From an uncultured bacterium (GTDB lineage Bacteria; Bacillota; Clostridia; Lachnospirales; Lachnospiraceae), in NCBI GenBank assembly GCA_905215155.1, contig CAJMPJ010000049.1:1-26376 (forward strand): 26,376 bases of DNA, written 5' to 3'. Positions 17,801 through 25,506 of this stretch are shown here, in pieces. Under the pieces are notes generated by a model, which was not told the DNA's origin, did not search any database, and saw nothing but the letters and a program-made list of their open reading frames with translations. Made by a program: the position numbers and the translations under genes. How positions within the stretch are numbered: the stretch's first letter is position 1; each line of letters begins with the position of its first letter.

Positions 17801-18383
17801 CACGTTCTTTTAAATAAAAACCAATCGTCCCGCCGCTTAACGACAATACCTCTGCAGAAATCTCTAACTCCCAGCTCTGGTCTTCCTTTTTTCCGGCCGA
17901 CACATACAGGCCATCCGATATCAACCGGTCCCTGTGAAGCACCTTCAGCCACACATCCCTGTAGATTCCAGCCCCCGAATACCATCGGCTGTTGGGTGAC
18001 TGATGATTCACTTTGACCAGTATTTCGTTTTCCCCATCGTTCAGCCATGGCGTCATGTCCACTTCAAAACAGGAATAACCATATTTCCACTCTCCGGCTT
18101 TCTTTCTGTTTACATAAATCGTAGAATCCATGTAAACTCCATCAAACCGCAGCAGTGCAATACGATCCTCCATGGTCTGAAAGTACATACATTTCCGGTA
18201 CCAGCCCGTGCTATTTTCATAAAGATCATTCCCCTGTTCAATCAGCCAGTCATGAGGCAGACCCACGGGCTGAAATCCAGTTACAGGAGGAAACTTATCA
18301 GTCAATGTAGGCGGTGATTCCTTAAAAAAGAACCAATCATCGCAAAACAAATGGGTCCCCCAGTCATAAATTTTCTTACACAA
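14874..18383 (-). CDS. Large GH2 glycoside hydrolase (beta-galactosidase-like) with C-terminal beta-sandwich domains
   Basis: This 1169-residue family 2 enzyme has a sugar-binding jelly roll (about 35-150), an Ig-like domain (155-265) and a TIM barrel (270-590) with acid/base Glu389 (MWSIGNEIYD) and probable nucleophile Glu468 (VIYGSETAS). A DUF4982-like segment (600-665), a bacterial Ig-like segment (670-770) and two CBM6/malectin-like beta-sandwiches (about 890-1035 and 1045-1165) follow. There is no signal peptide, which is unusual for a protein with binding modules. The start is TTG at 18383, with GGAGGGGAAGG just before it, overlapping the esterase stop by 8 bases. The substrate is uncertain: the family covers beta-galactosidases, beta-glucuronidases and arabinosidases; the xylan context suggests a side-chain sugar of arabinoxylan or xyloglucan. 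Confidence 0.9.
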   Translation of the reverse strand: MCKKIYDWGTHLFCDDWFFFKESPPTLTDKFPPVTGFQPVGLPHDWLIEQGNDLYENSTGWYRKCMYFQTMEDRIALLRFDGVYMDSTIYVNRKKAGEWKYGYSCFEVDMTPWLNDGENEILVKVNHQSPNSRWYSGAGIYRDVWLKVLHRDRLISDGLYVSAGKKEDQSWELEISAEVLSLSGGTIGFYLKEREEEEGAEDLFLGEYKIKAEEGVQTVTAVAGISSPKQWDIESPVCYSLRAELFRGGEKLQTQWVRIGFRTVEFHPDLGFLLNGRKVKLQGVCEHHDLGCLGAAYHSQAMRRKLTILKAMGVNAVRISHNMPSQDVMELADEMGILIVSEAFDMWERPKNPYDYARFFPEWYPKDVASWVRRDRNHPSLIMWSIGNEIYDTHADERGQEVTRLLMEEVKKHDPRGNARVTIASNYMPWENARKCADILKLAGYNYGEKYYDAHHRAYPDWVIYGSETASTVQSRGIYHFPYSQSLLGEEDEQCSSLGNSTTSWGASSSEACILAERDHPFSCGQFLWTGFDYIGEPTPYHTRNSYFGQVDTAGFPKDSYYIYQAEWTDYKKAPMIHVFPYWDFNDGQRIDVRICSNAPAIELFLNGVSQGKCVLDHKNGDRLTGNYRIPYEKGVLKALAYDESGNVIAEEVRSSFGEAESISLQAEKEYLKSNGKDLLFVTVSMKDAQGNPVENANNRIFITVSGSGSLVGLDNGDSTDKEEYKTGSRRLFSGKLLVIVVAGTKAGELRITASSPGRKEEVLTVPVVEGEAEEGSSALAYRVSEKILKQERLEDRLTDIPVRNIKLTSVPGTRLTKDQKTAVVSARICPEQALDQTLFWSVVDDRGIPSKLAALTVQGNQACVTAQSDGHFRLRCMSRSGTEKIRILSTLEFTVEGVGETFLNPYEFVSGGLYDYGVGEIGNGNEKGVSTARDGETHVGFHNLSFGSGGSDEITIPIFALTGEPYRIRIYEGMPGEGSAKLIGDVIYQKPSIWNVYQEETFHLTRKLRGITSLCFVLEKKVHIKGFIFTRKSRGFDRLFAGECDGVYGDHFKKEQEEIREIGNNVTIRFEDMDFGDKGTDCIRIWGYTSNKTNSILVRFLGEEGDAHGEGEQEQMLEFQHAEEPEDQFFAFDRVTGTRTVEFVFLPGSHFDFRWFQFMDSRKGNRNM

Positions 18384-20343
18384 GACCTTCCCCTCCCTCC
18401 AGTTTCAGGCAAAACGGAGAAGCCAAAAGCCCCTCTTCATTGAGTAAAAGACCCTTTTGGGGTGCATTTTCATATCCATACCGGAGATACATCGGTTTCT
18501 CCAACTCTTTACACCAAACAGATACTTGATTATCCTTTACCTGCCCATCCGCCCGATAAAACACACCATCATCACCAGCCAGCTGAAATGCTTCCGCGCC
18601 CGCTCCGTCTTTCACCCGGATTTTCTTCCCCTCTCCGGCATCAAAGAAAAGCTCCACACGGTTCCCCGTCACTTTCCATCCACGAAGCCCAGGCCCCTTA
18701 TAAACCACCGGTTCCCCGTAGATCATCCCTCTGGCAGCCAGCGCCATCCGCCGCGCCACCTCTTTTTTATTCAGCGGATGGAGATCATTCCACTCTCCCA
18801 AATCAAGATTTACGGTAACAGCCACATCCGGAATCCGTGCCGCCTGAGCCTGGGCGTCACGGATCATGGGCCAGGCCTGGGAATCCTTTTTTAAATCAAT
18901 GGAAAAGCCCGGCAGCTGAGCTACCACAAAAGGAAGTCTCTCCTGTTTCCACACCTCTCTCCAGTACAAAATCAACCGCTGAAGCAGGTCCTTATAGGCA
19001 TATGGATTTTTGTCATTGGACTCGCCCTGATACCATAGCACCCCTTTCACCGTATAGGGAAGACAGGGCGCTACCATGGCATTAAAAAGGCCCGTAGGCT
19101 TTCCGGATACAAAATCCGTCTGAGGAGCCGGGCCGCACGGAAAGCCCACCTGGTATTCCCATACCCCCTCCAAAGAGATTCGCTCCGTCTCTGTAAACAC
19201 CGCATAAATTTTCCCAGGCGTCATCCGTCCTTTGCCATTATCACAAACCAGACGGATAACAATTTCATTCTCCCCGCAGTTTAAAAGCCCTTCCGGGATC
19301 TGATATTTACGAGGGGGATACTGATAAAATGTCTCTCCCACAAGCATCCCATTTACATAAGTCCGATCGCTGTCCACCAACGTTCCAAGCCATAGCTTTG
19401 CCGCTTTTTTTGCCATGGTTTCCGGTACCTGAAATTTCTTTTTCAGCCAGATTGAACCACAGAAATTCCCAAGGCCAGCGTCTTCCAAAAATCCCGGAAG
19501 CTGAATCTCCTTCCATGGTTTTTCCAAATTTTTGAATCCAGAATCCTCTTCATCAATCCTGTCATGCCATTCCTTTTGAAGTCTTTCATTTCTTTGAATC
19601 TGTTCCCTGACAAAATCTGAATCCCTGTACTTTTCCAGCGTCTCGATTGCCTCCGGGTAGGAAAGCAGGGCTTCCCTACCCATCCATGCCTCCGCCGGAG
19701 TTCCTCCAAGGCTTAAATTAATCAGCCCAACCGGTACCTTTCTGTCCTCCAGAAGATATCGTCCAAAGAAATAGGATACCGCAGAAAACCCGCCTATGGA
19801 TTCTTTTGAACAACCCTTCCATTCTGCCTTTTCATGATCCATGAGAGGTCCGTTAAAATCATATTGTTCCCTGACCTTATAAAGCCGGATTAATGGTTCC
19901 TCCAACCGCTCAAACTCCTCCGGATACCGATCCCTGACCCGCTCCATGGGAAGCTCCATATTGGACTGGCCTGCACATACGAACACCTCCCCTACATATA
20001 CATCCTCCACGCGCCTGAAGCCTCCGGATTCAGTCCTCACCGTTAAGGAAAACGGACCTCCCGGTTTTAACTCAGGAAACAAAATCTGCCAGTCTCCTTT
20101 CGAGTCTGATCTTGTGGAAGAAACAATATTGGGAAATTTTGAATCCAATCCGCCTCTTGCTGCTCCCAATTCCGCTGTCACCCCCATATAAGGGAGTGTC
20201 TTCCCCCAGACTCTGGTTCCCTCTCCCTGCTGTAGAACACAGCCGTCACTGAGCAGTTTGGGAAGCCAAAGCTGTTCCCCCAAGGTCAGCCCCTTGGTCT
20301 GTTGTATGATAGATTCCTTCACATCTTCCATTTTATTCCCCAT
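18376..20343 (-). CDS. Sialate O-acetylesterase-like SGNH esterase (probable xylan acetylesterase)
   Basis: This 655-residue SGNH-hydrolase has the nucleophile Ser127 in VCAGQSNMELPM and a C-terminal Asp-x-x-His segment in WNDLHPLNKKEVARRMAL. Between them lies the inserted jelly-roll domain (about 285-390) typical of sialate-O-acetylesterase relatives. The family name is misleading here: many bacterial members sit in plant-polysaccharide loci and deacetylate xylan or other sugars, which fits the neighbouring GH3, GH2 and GH67 genes. No signal peptide is present. The start at ATG 20343 has a weak site (GGGGG at a long spacing); ATG 20331, with GGGG at 7 bases, is an equally good alternative. 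Translation is probably coupled to the following GH2 gene. Confidence 0.88.
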   Translation of the reverse strand: MGNKMEDVKESIIQQTKGLTLGEQLWLPKLLSDGCVLQQGEGTRVWGKTLPYMGVTAELGAARGGLDSKFPNIVSSTRSDSKGDWQILFPELKPGGPFSLTVRTESGGFRRVEDVYVGEVFVCAGQSNMELPMERVRDRYPEEFERLEEPLIRLYKVREQYDFNGPLMDHEKAEWKGCSKESIGGFSAVSYFFGRYLLEDRKVPVGLINLSLGGTPAEAWMGREALLSYPEAIETLEKYRDSDFVREQIQRNERLQKEWHDRIDEEDSGFKNLEKPWKEIQLPGFLEDAGLGNFCGSIWLKKKFQVPETMAKKAAKLWLGTLVDSDRTYVNGMLVGETFYQYPPRKYQIPEGLLNCGENEIVIRLVCDNGKGRMTPGKIYAVFTETERISLEGVWEYQVGFPCGPAPQTDFVSGKPTGLFNAMVAPCLPYTVKGVLWYQGESNDKNPYAYKDLLQRLILYWREVWKQERLPFVVAQLPGFSIDLKKDSQAWPMIRDAQAQAARIPDVAVTVNLDLGEWNDLHPLNKKEVARRMALAARGMIYGEPVVYKGPGLRGWKVTGNRVELFFDAGEGKKIRVKDGAGAEAFQLAGDDGVFYRADGQVKDNQVSVWCKELEKPMYLRYGYENAPQKGLLLNEEGLLASPFCLKLEGGEGLV

Positions 20344-20443
20344 TACTTTTATGAACCCCCATCTTTATTTCCCGTCATTTTAATTCCACCATCTCATTCC
20401 CGTTTTTTCCTTGCCGCCTTTTTTACCCATAAGCATGACTCCA

Positions 20444-22603
20444 TCAAATACAGCATTTCTCCAAAACAGCCCTCTTTAGCACCGATACCTTCACACACAC
20501 CGGTTCTTTCCCCGTCAGTTCTCTGCTCCGTGCGTCCGGCTGCTGGGTTCCAACATAGACCTGGTAAGTTCCCTCCTCCAGAACCAGATCTCCATTTTCA
20601 TTTCGGAGCGCAAAGGACCTGTCTTTTAAAATCAGGGTCACCTCCCGTTCTTCCCCAGGTTCCAGTTCCACCTTAGTAAATGCCTTTAACTGGGCATTGG
20701 GAGTCCCTGGCCGGCAGGATTTGATATAAACCTGCAAAGTCTCCGCCCCCTTCATAGAGCCGGTATTTTTCAGTGCCGCCTTAACAGTTATCATTTCCCC
20801 CTCTGACACCACATTTTTGCTGAGAGCAGCCTTACCAACCTCAAAATCCGTATACGAAAGACCATATCCAAATGGATAAAGGGCTTTCTGCTCCATATAA
20901 CGGTAAGTTCTGCCCTTCATCCCATAGTCCGTAAACGCCGGAAGCTCCTCCGTACTGCGATAAAAAGTAACCGGCAGTTTTCCCTCCGGCGCATATTCCC
21001 CAAACAGAACCGATGCCAGTGCCCGGCCTCCCTGTGCGCCCGGATACCACCCCTGTAAGATGGCCGGAATATGATCCTCTGCCCACGATACCGCCAATGC
21101 ACTGCCGGATAAAAGCACAAGAATCACCGGTTTTCCGCTTTTATAGATTTCTTCCAGCACCTCCTGCTGAAGTCCGGGAAGAGACAGATTCGGTTTGTCC
21201 CCGCTGGCAAATTCATTGCCCATATCTCCCTCCTCTCCCTCCAGACCGGAGTCCAGCCCCAGACATGCAATAATCACATCACTGGCTTCACAAACTCCCT
21301 GAACCTCGGACAAACGGTCATTGTCCTGCCCCAGTCCGCTCACCTTGGTTTTGAATAAATGACAACCTTCCGAGACCATAACCCGGACCTCATCCCCCAG
21401 ATAATCCTGAATCCCCTCAGAAATGGTATAATATCTGGAAGCCGTCCCCTCATAATTTCCCACCAGCGCCTTTCTGTTATTGCTGTTCGGACCGATGATT
21501 CCAACCGTCTTTAATTTACTCCTGTCAAGAGGCAGCAGCTTGCCTTCATTTTTCAGCAGCACAAAGGACTTTCTGGCTGCCTTGAAATTAAGCTCCTGAT
21601 GGTCCCTGGTATCATTGTCTTCAAACGGAATTCCACTATAAGGAACCTTCTTTGCCTCATCAAACAGCCCTAGCTTTAACCGTGTCACCATCAAATGCTC
21701 CACCGCTTCATTTAGCCGCTCCTCCGAAACAAGCCCCCGTTCCACTGCCTCATTCAGATATAAAAATAAGCTGCCGCAATTTAAATCACATCCGTTCTCC
21801 ATGGCCATGGCAGCAGATTCCAAAGCGGAGGACGTCACCCCGTGATGTTCATGGAAATCCCTGATTGCCCAGCAATCCGAAACCACATGCCCGGAAAATC
21901 CCCAGGATTCTCTCAAAATATCCCGAAGCAGGGTCTTGCTCCCGCAGCAAGGTTCTCCATTGGTCCGGTTATAGGCTCCCATGACCGCTTCCACTTGCCC
22001 CTCCTTTACACAAGCCTCAAAAGCAGGCAAATACGTCTCAAACAAATCCTGTTTTGATACCTCGGCATTAAAAGAATGGCGTTCATCCTCCGGTCCTGAG
22101 TGTACTGCAAAATGCTTGCTGCAGGCGGCAACCTTCAAATAATTTTCATCATCTCCCTGAAGCCCCTCAATAAAACGGACCCCCATGCGTGAAGTCAGAT
22201 AAGGATCTTCTCCAAAAGTCTCATGCCCCCGGCCCCAGCGGGGATCTCTGAAAATATTCACATTGGGAGACCAAAAAGTCAGTCCTTTATAGATTCCCGT
22301 GTCCCCGTATTTTTGCTGCATATTAAATTTCGCCCTTGCCTCTGTGGAAATCGCATCTGCCACTTCATGAAGAAGCTCCTCATCAAATGTAGCAGCCATT
22401 CCAATGGCCTGAGGAAACACCGTAGCCACCCCTGCTCTGGCCACTCCGTGAAGCCCCTCGTTCCACCAGTTATAGGCCCTGATCCCCAATCTTGGAATCT
22501 CAGCCGCACTGTGTATGGTCTGTGAAACCTTCTCCTCTCTCGTCATTCCTGCTACCAGTTCCTTTGCTCTTTTCTCATATTCCATCTGTTTTACCTTATT
22601 CAT
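20444..22603 (-). CDS. GH3 beta-xylosidase/beta-glucosidase
   Basis: This 719-residue family 3 enzyme has an N-terminal barrel, a second alpha/beta domain and a C-terminal fibronectin-III-like domain (GAETLQVYIKSC...KAFTKVELEPGE). The nucleophile is Asp243 in HVVSDCWAIRDF. The N-terminal YNWWNEGLHGVAR and TVFPQAIGMAATFD resemble the xylan-type beta-xylosidases in this family. The frame stays open to 22732, but ATG 22603 is chosen because GGGGAGGG lies about 10 bases upstream and MNKVKQMEYEKRAKELVAGMT is the usual beginning; the upstream 43 residues look unrelated. There is no signal peptide. It is the first structural gene of the xylan locus, after the AraC regulator and its terminator, and probably heads the operon. 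Confidence 0.93.
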   Translation of the reverse strand: MNKVKQMEYEKRAKELVAGMTREEKVSQTIHSAAEIPRLGIRAYNWWNEGLHGVARAGVATVFPQAIGMAATFDEELLHEVADAISTEARAKFNMQQKYGDTGIYKGLTFWSPNVNIFRDPRWGRGHETFGEDPYLTSRMGVRFIEGLQGDDENYLKVAACSKHFAVHSGPEDERHSFNAEVSKQDLFETYLPAFEACVKEGQVEAVMGAYNRTNGEPCCGSKTLLRDILRESWGFSGHVVSDCWAIRDFHEHHGVTSSALESAAMAMENGCDLNCGSLFLYLNEAVERGLVSEERLNEAVEHLMVTRLKLGLFDEAKKVPYSGIPFEDNDTRDHQELNFKAARKSFVLLKNEGKLLPLDRSKLKTVGIIGPNSNNRKALVGNYEGTASRYYTISEGIQDYLGDEVRVMVSEGCHLFKTKVSGLGQDNDRLSEVQGVCEASDVIIACLGLDSGLEGEEGDMGNEFASGDKPNLSLPGLQQEVLEEIYKSGKPVILVLLSGSALAVSWAEDHIPAILQGWYPGAQGGRALASVLFGEYAPEGKLPVTFYRSTEELPAFTDYGMKGRTYRYMEQKALYPFGYGLSYTDFEVGKAALSKNVVSEGEMITVKAALKNTGSMKGAETLQVYIKSCRPGTPNAQLKAFTKVELEPGEEREVTLILKDRSFALRNENGDLVLEEGTYQVYVGTQQPDARSRELTGKEPVCVKVSVLKRAVLEKCCI

Positions 22604-22915
22604 GAGATACAGCCCTCCCCTTATCATTTTATCTGAACCTATCAGGAGCGTTGCCAATGAATATTTCATACAAGAATCCGGTCCCCATTCAATCGCCAGA
22701 CACCACCTCCTGTATGCATCCTCACTCTGCAATCCCCTTTTTATTTCGTAATTTCATCATAGCATTGTATAAAAAACAAGACATCTCATATCTTGCTTCG
22801 ATTGGTGCACATATTGCTTTTTATAAAAAAAAGTCCCTTGAAAAAAACACGGCATAAGCCACTATTTTCTCTCAAGGAACTTTCGTCTTTTATTGAAATC
22901 TAATTTTGTATTTAT
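22604..22915 (-). promoter_or_regulatory. Leader and probable promoter region of the GH3-headed operon
   Basis: This 312-base stretch between the AraC stop and the GH3 start holds no gene beyond an unsupported in-frame extension of GH3. On the minus strand an extended -10, TGCTATGAT (TATGAT at 22756-22761), is the best promoter element; its -35 is poor, as expected for an activator-dependent promoter. A half-matching cre-like sequence TTGGCAACG occurs near 22648-22656. The binding site of the AraC protein cannot be identified by eye. Confidence 0.4.
22831..22882 (-). terminator. Intrinsic terminator of the AraC regulator gene
   Basis: On the minus strand AAGTTCCTTGA (22872-22882) pairs with TCAAGGGACTT (22831-22841), including one G-U pair, around a 30-base loop, and is followed by TTTTTTTT. 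It lies 34 bases after the regulator stop. The loop is long, but the T-tract is excellent. Confidence 0.75.
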
Positions 22916-23800
22916 CTAGTTGCCATTTGTCTCCTGAATGATATTCTGCTGCTTCATCCTCCGGTAATCACTGGGAGAACAGTTTTTAAACATCTTAAAG
23001 GTACGGTTAAATGCACTCATAGAGGAAAACCCGGCCCCCATGGCAACATCGGTAATGCTCAGCTCCTTTGTGTTATAAAGAAGCTCTTCCGCCCGTTTGA
23101 CCCGTTTGGAATTCAAATATTCATAAAAAGTCATATTCATATACTGCTTAAAAATTCTGGTAAAATGATATTTGGAAAACCCGCCGATCTGAGCCACTTC
23201 CTCCAAAGTAAGATTCTCCATATAATGCCGGTTGATATAAGTGCAGGCCCCCATGACCGCTTCAAAATACTCCCGCTGTTTCATGGACTCAACCTTTCCG
23301 GGATAAGACTTCTGATACACCTCTTTTCTTCCCAGTTCCACATAAATCTCAATCAGAGCCGCATAAATGGCCGCCTCCCGAAACGTACTGTTTTCCCGGT
23401 ACTCCCGGATAATCTTATCAAGTCTTTCCTTAAAAAAGCAATGAAGCCCATCGCCTTTTTTAATGAAGATTACAGAAGGCATCATATAAAGCAGCGTTTC
23501 CATCTCTCTTAAATGATACAAAAGAGTGGTATCAAACTGCAGGATATACCGTTCCCCCGCAGGAGGAGCCTTCAATGCATGGATCACGCCGGAATGGATC
23601 AAAATAATATCCTCCGGTTCCAGAAAATAGTGTTCTTCCCCTACCGTCACCTCATAACCGCCCTTTGACGGCATAATAATCTCGATCCCCACATGCCAGT
23701 GTTGGGGATAATCCTCAGAATCCACATTACGATAAAGCTGAAGTCCCAACGGACATTCATAATGAATAGTCTCGTGCATTCCATTTAAAATCTCAATCAT
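22916..23800 (-). CDS. AraC-family regulator with N-terminal cupin, likely activator of the xylan locus
   Basis: This 294-residue regulator has an N-terminal cupin sensor domain (about 15-130, with HWHVGIEIIM and HSGVIHALKAP) and a C-terminal AraC DNA-binding domain (about 185-290, with EVAQIGGFSKYHFTRIFKQYMNMTFYEYLNSKRV and DVAMGAGFSSMSAFNRTFKMFKNCSPSDYRR). Such proteins bind a sugar and activate nearby transport and hydrolase genes. It lies immediately upstream of the GH3-headed cluster on the same strand but has its own promoter and terminator, so it is transcribed separately. AGAGGA lies about 6 bases before the ATG. The inducer is inferred from context only. Confidence 0.92.
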   Translation of the reverse strand: MIEILNGMHETIHYECPLGLQLYRNVDSEDYPQHWHVGIEIIMPSKGGYEVTVGEEHYFLEPEDIILIHSGVIHALKAPPAGERYILQFDTTLLYHLREMETLLYMMPSVIFIKKGDGLHCFFKERLDKIIREYRENSTFREAAIYAALIEIYVELGRKEVYQKSYPGKVESMKQREYFEAVMGACTYINRHYMENLTLEEVAQIGGFSKYHFTRIFKQYMNMTFYEYLNSKRVKRAEELLYNTKELSITDVAMGAGFSSMSAFNRTFKMFKNCSPSDYRRMKQQNIIQETNGN

Positions 23801-23883
23801 AGGATTTCCTCTGCCCCAAACTCAATTCTCCGCATAAAAGCCCTTCAATGAACGGCTAGCATCTTTTTTTCCTGTCTCGTTCT

Positions 23884-23912
23884 ATTTTAGCTCTTTTCCT
23901 CTGTAAAAACAA
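23884..23912 (-). promoter_or_regulatory. Probable promoter of the AraC regulator
   Basis: On the minus strand TTGTTT (23907-23912) and TAAAAT (23884-23889) are separated by exactly 17 bases. Transcription would start about 23877, giving a leader of roughly 75 bases. It shares the 318-base divergent region 23801-24118 with the plus-strand HD-GYP promoter; nothing else is evident in that region. Confidence 0.5.
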
Positions 23913-23989
23913 TATTTTTCAACTGCAAACTCCCGCAAACTTCCGGTCTTTTTCCTCCCATACCGATACCGCTGTCCTACAAAATTTCA

Positions 23990-24018
23990 TTGACTCATTC
24001 ATCAATTACAACTATAAT
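23990..24018 (+). promoter_or_regulatory. SigA promoter of the HD-GYP gene
   Basis: TTGACT (23990-23995) and a perfect TATAAT (24013-24018) are separated by 17 bases, close to the SigA consensus. The start of transcription should be near 24025, giving a leader of about 95 bases. I see no match to a cyclic-di-GMP riboswitch in that leader; a small hairpin (GACAG/CTGTT) lies just before the ribosome site. Confidence 0.85.
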
Positions 24019-24118
24019 TTAATGAGACATAGCATAGTTATTCCCAAATTTTACATAAGAAGGAATACTCTGAATATACAAAGAGGAGACAGTCATATAG
24101 TCTGTTGAGGTGAAAGAA

Positions 24119-25192
24119 TTGATTTATCTTCCTATTGAGAAATTGACAGAGGGTATGGTATTAGCCCGAAACATCCCGGGAACAAATCCAATGCTTCCAT
24201 TTGCAGTCGCCGGATACCAACTAAGTGAACGCATCATAAAACGGCTGAAAATCATTGGAGTGCAAGGTGCCTATATTTATACAGCACTTACAGACGGCAT
24301 TGAACCCGTAGATTTTGTAGAGCCTGAATTAAAAGCCAAAATGCTGACAAGCATCCGCAACACCTTTGATCAAAGCCTGAAAAAAGTGACCATTCAGTCC
24401 AGCATGCAAACCTATAATGAACTTACAGCTGCTGCAAAGTCTGTCGTTATGAATATTCTTAATATGGACGAGTACCTCTTCCAGATGATCGACATCAGAG
24501 ACTATGACAATTATACCTACTCCCATAGTCTTTATGTAGGAATATTAAGCGTGTTACTGGGAAGATTCCTGGGGCTTCCCCTTGAAGAGTTAAATAATCT
24601 GGCTCTTTGCGGCCTTCTTCATGATATTGGTAAAACGGACATCTCCCTGGATATCACCAACAAATCCGGCCCTCTAAATGATGAAGAATTTGAAATCATG
24701 AAGCAGCACCCCAGCCTGTCCTACGAAAAATTAAGAAAATACAACATGTTCTCCCAGGTGATCCTGCAGGGAATTCAGGCCCATCACGAAAAATTTGACG
24801 GAAGCGGATACCCCTTCGGCCTTGCCGGAATTAAAATACCGCTCTATGCCCGTATTTTGGCCATCGCAGATGTGTATGATGCCTTAAGCTCCACCAGACC
24901 ATACCGAAAAGCATGGACACCAAAGAAAATTTTTGATTATCTCACCAGCTGTTCCAGCTCCCATTTCGACCCGGATCTTCTAAGTGCGTTCCTTCAGTGT
25001 GTATGCGCATATCCCGTAGGCACGATTGTAAAGCTGAGCGACGGAAGCACTGCCGTAGTAAAAGAAAACACTCCAGGATTTACATTACGTCCTGTCATCC
25101 GTTACCTGACCCCGCCCTCCATGGCCGGCAAAGATGTGGATTTGTCTTGCGAATCACTAAACGTAACCATTATAGACGATACCGACATGTAA
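24119..25192 (+). CDS. HD-GYP domain protein, probable cyclic-di-GMP phosphodiesterase
   Basis: This ~357-residue protein has an N-terminal DUF3391-like region (LPIEKLTEGMVLARNIPG...) and a full HD-GYP domain. The metal and signature residues are present: YSHS, LLHDIGK (HD at about 168-169), HHEKFDGSGYP (HHE at about 222-224, GYP at 230-232) and RILAIADVYDAL. This set is that of active phosphodiesterases that degrade cyclic-di-GMP. No membrane segment or receiver domain is seen, so it is cytoplasmic. The start chosen is TTG at 24119, because GAGGTGA lies 7-8 bases before it; the GTG at 24110 would overlap that ribosome site. It is the only plus-strand gene, with its own promoter and terminator. 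Confidence 0.93.
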   Translation: MIYLPIEKLTEGMVLARNIPGTNPMLPFAVAGYQLSERIIKRLKIIGVQGAYIYTALTDGIEPVDFVEPELKAKMLTSIRNTFDQSLKKVTIQSSMQTYNELTAAAKSVVMNILNMDEYLFQMIDIRDYDNYTYSHSLYVGILSVLLGRFLGLPLEELNNLALCGLLHDIGKTDISLDITNKSGPLNDEEFEIMKQHPSLSYEKLRKYNMFSQVILQGIQAHHEKFDGSGYPFGLAGIKIPLYARILAIADVYDALSSTRPYRKAWTPKKIFDYLTSCSSSHFDPDLLSAFLQCVCAYPVGTIVKLSDGSTAVVKENTPGFTLRPVIRYLTPPSMAGKDVDLSCESLNVTIIDDTDM

Positions 25193-25194
25193 CC

Positions 25195-25236
25195 AAAGGA
25201 CTTCATCCAGTTTATATGGAAAAAGTCCTTTTTTCC
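25195..25236 (+). terminator. Intrinsic terminator of the HD-GYP gene
   Basis: A 9-bp stem AAAGGACTT (25195-25203) / AAGTCCTTT (25223-25231) with a 19-base loop is followed by a T-run. It begins two bases after the stop codon and ends transcription before the 14-base repeat array. Confidence 0.85.
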
Positions 25237-25265
25237 ATCACTTCTCACCATTACCTTTTTCTATC

Positions 25266-25489
25266 GTTTATTCTGTTAAGTTTTATCTGTTAAGCTTTAT
25301 CTGTTAAACTTTATGTGATATGCTTTATCTGCTATGCTTTATCTGCTATGCTTTATCTGCTATGCTTTATCTGCTATGCTTTATTTGATGTGCTTTATCT
25401 GCTATGCCTTATCTGCTAAGCTTTATCTGTTAAGCTTTATATAATAAGCCTTATCTATTAGGCTTTATCTGTTAGGTTTTATGTGTTAT
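25266..25489. repeat. Tandem array of 16 copies of a 14-base repeat
   Basis: The 314 bases between the HD-GYP and phosphatase genes contain no gene but a minisatellite with consensus gctttatctgctat or gctttatctgttaa. Counting from 25266, 16 consecutive units of exactly 14 bases fit without an insertion or deletion. The four units at 25322-25377 and the one at 25392-25405 are identical; the outer units carry one to five substitutions. The unit length is not a multiple of three and no open frame uses it. There are no spacers between units, so it is not a CRISPR array. It lies between two convergent genes, after the HD-GYP terminator. Its function is unknown. Confidence 0.95.
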
Positions 25490-25506
25490 TATCGCCCCGT
25501 TTGCAC

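Noticed and set aside
22640..22665. cre (CcpA) site upstream of the GH3 operon
   Set aside because: Only the left half (TTGGCAACG) fits the consensus; the right half does not, so it is mentioned only as a weak possibility.
22604..22732. N-terminal extension of the GH3 enzyme
   Set aside because: The frame is open but has no ribosome site, reads unlike GH3 proteins, and the start at 22603 has a good site and the normal family N terminus.
24025..24118. Cyclic-di-GMP riboswitch in the leader of the HD-GYP gene
   Set aside because: The leader is about 95 bases and lacks the conserved GEMM-type loops I would expect. Only a 5-bp hairpin near the ribosome site is seen.
25266..25489. CRISPR array
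   Set aside because: The 14-base units are directly adjacent with no spacers, the unit is too short, and no cas genes are nearby.
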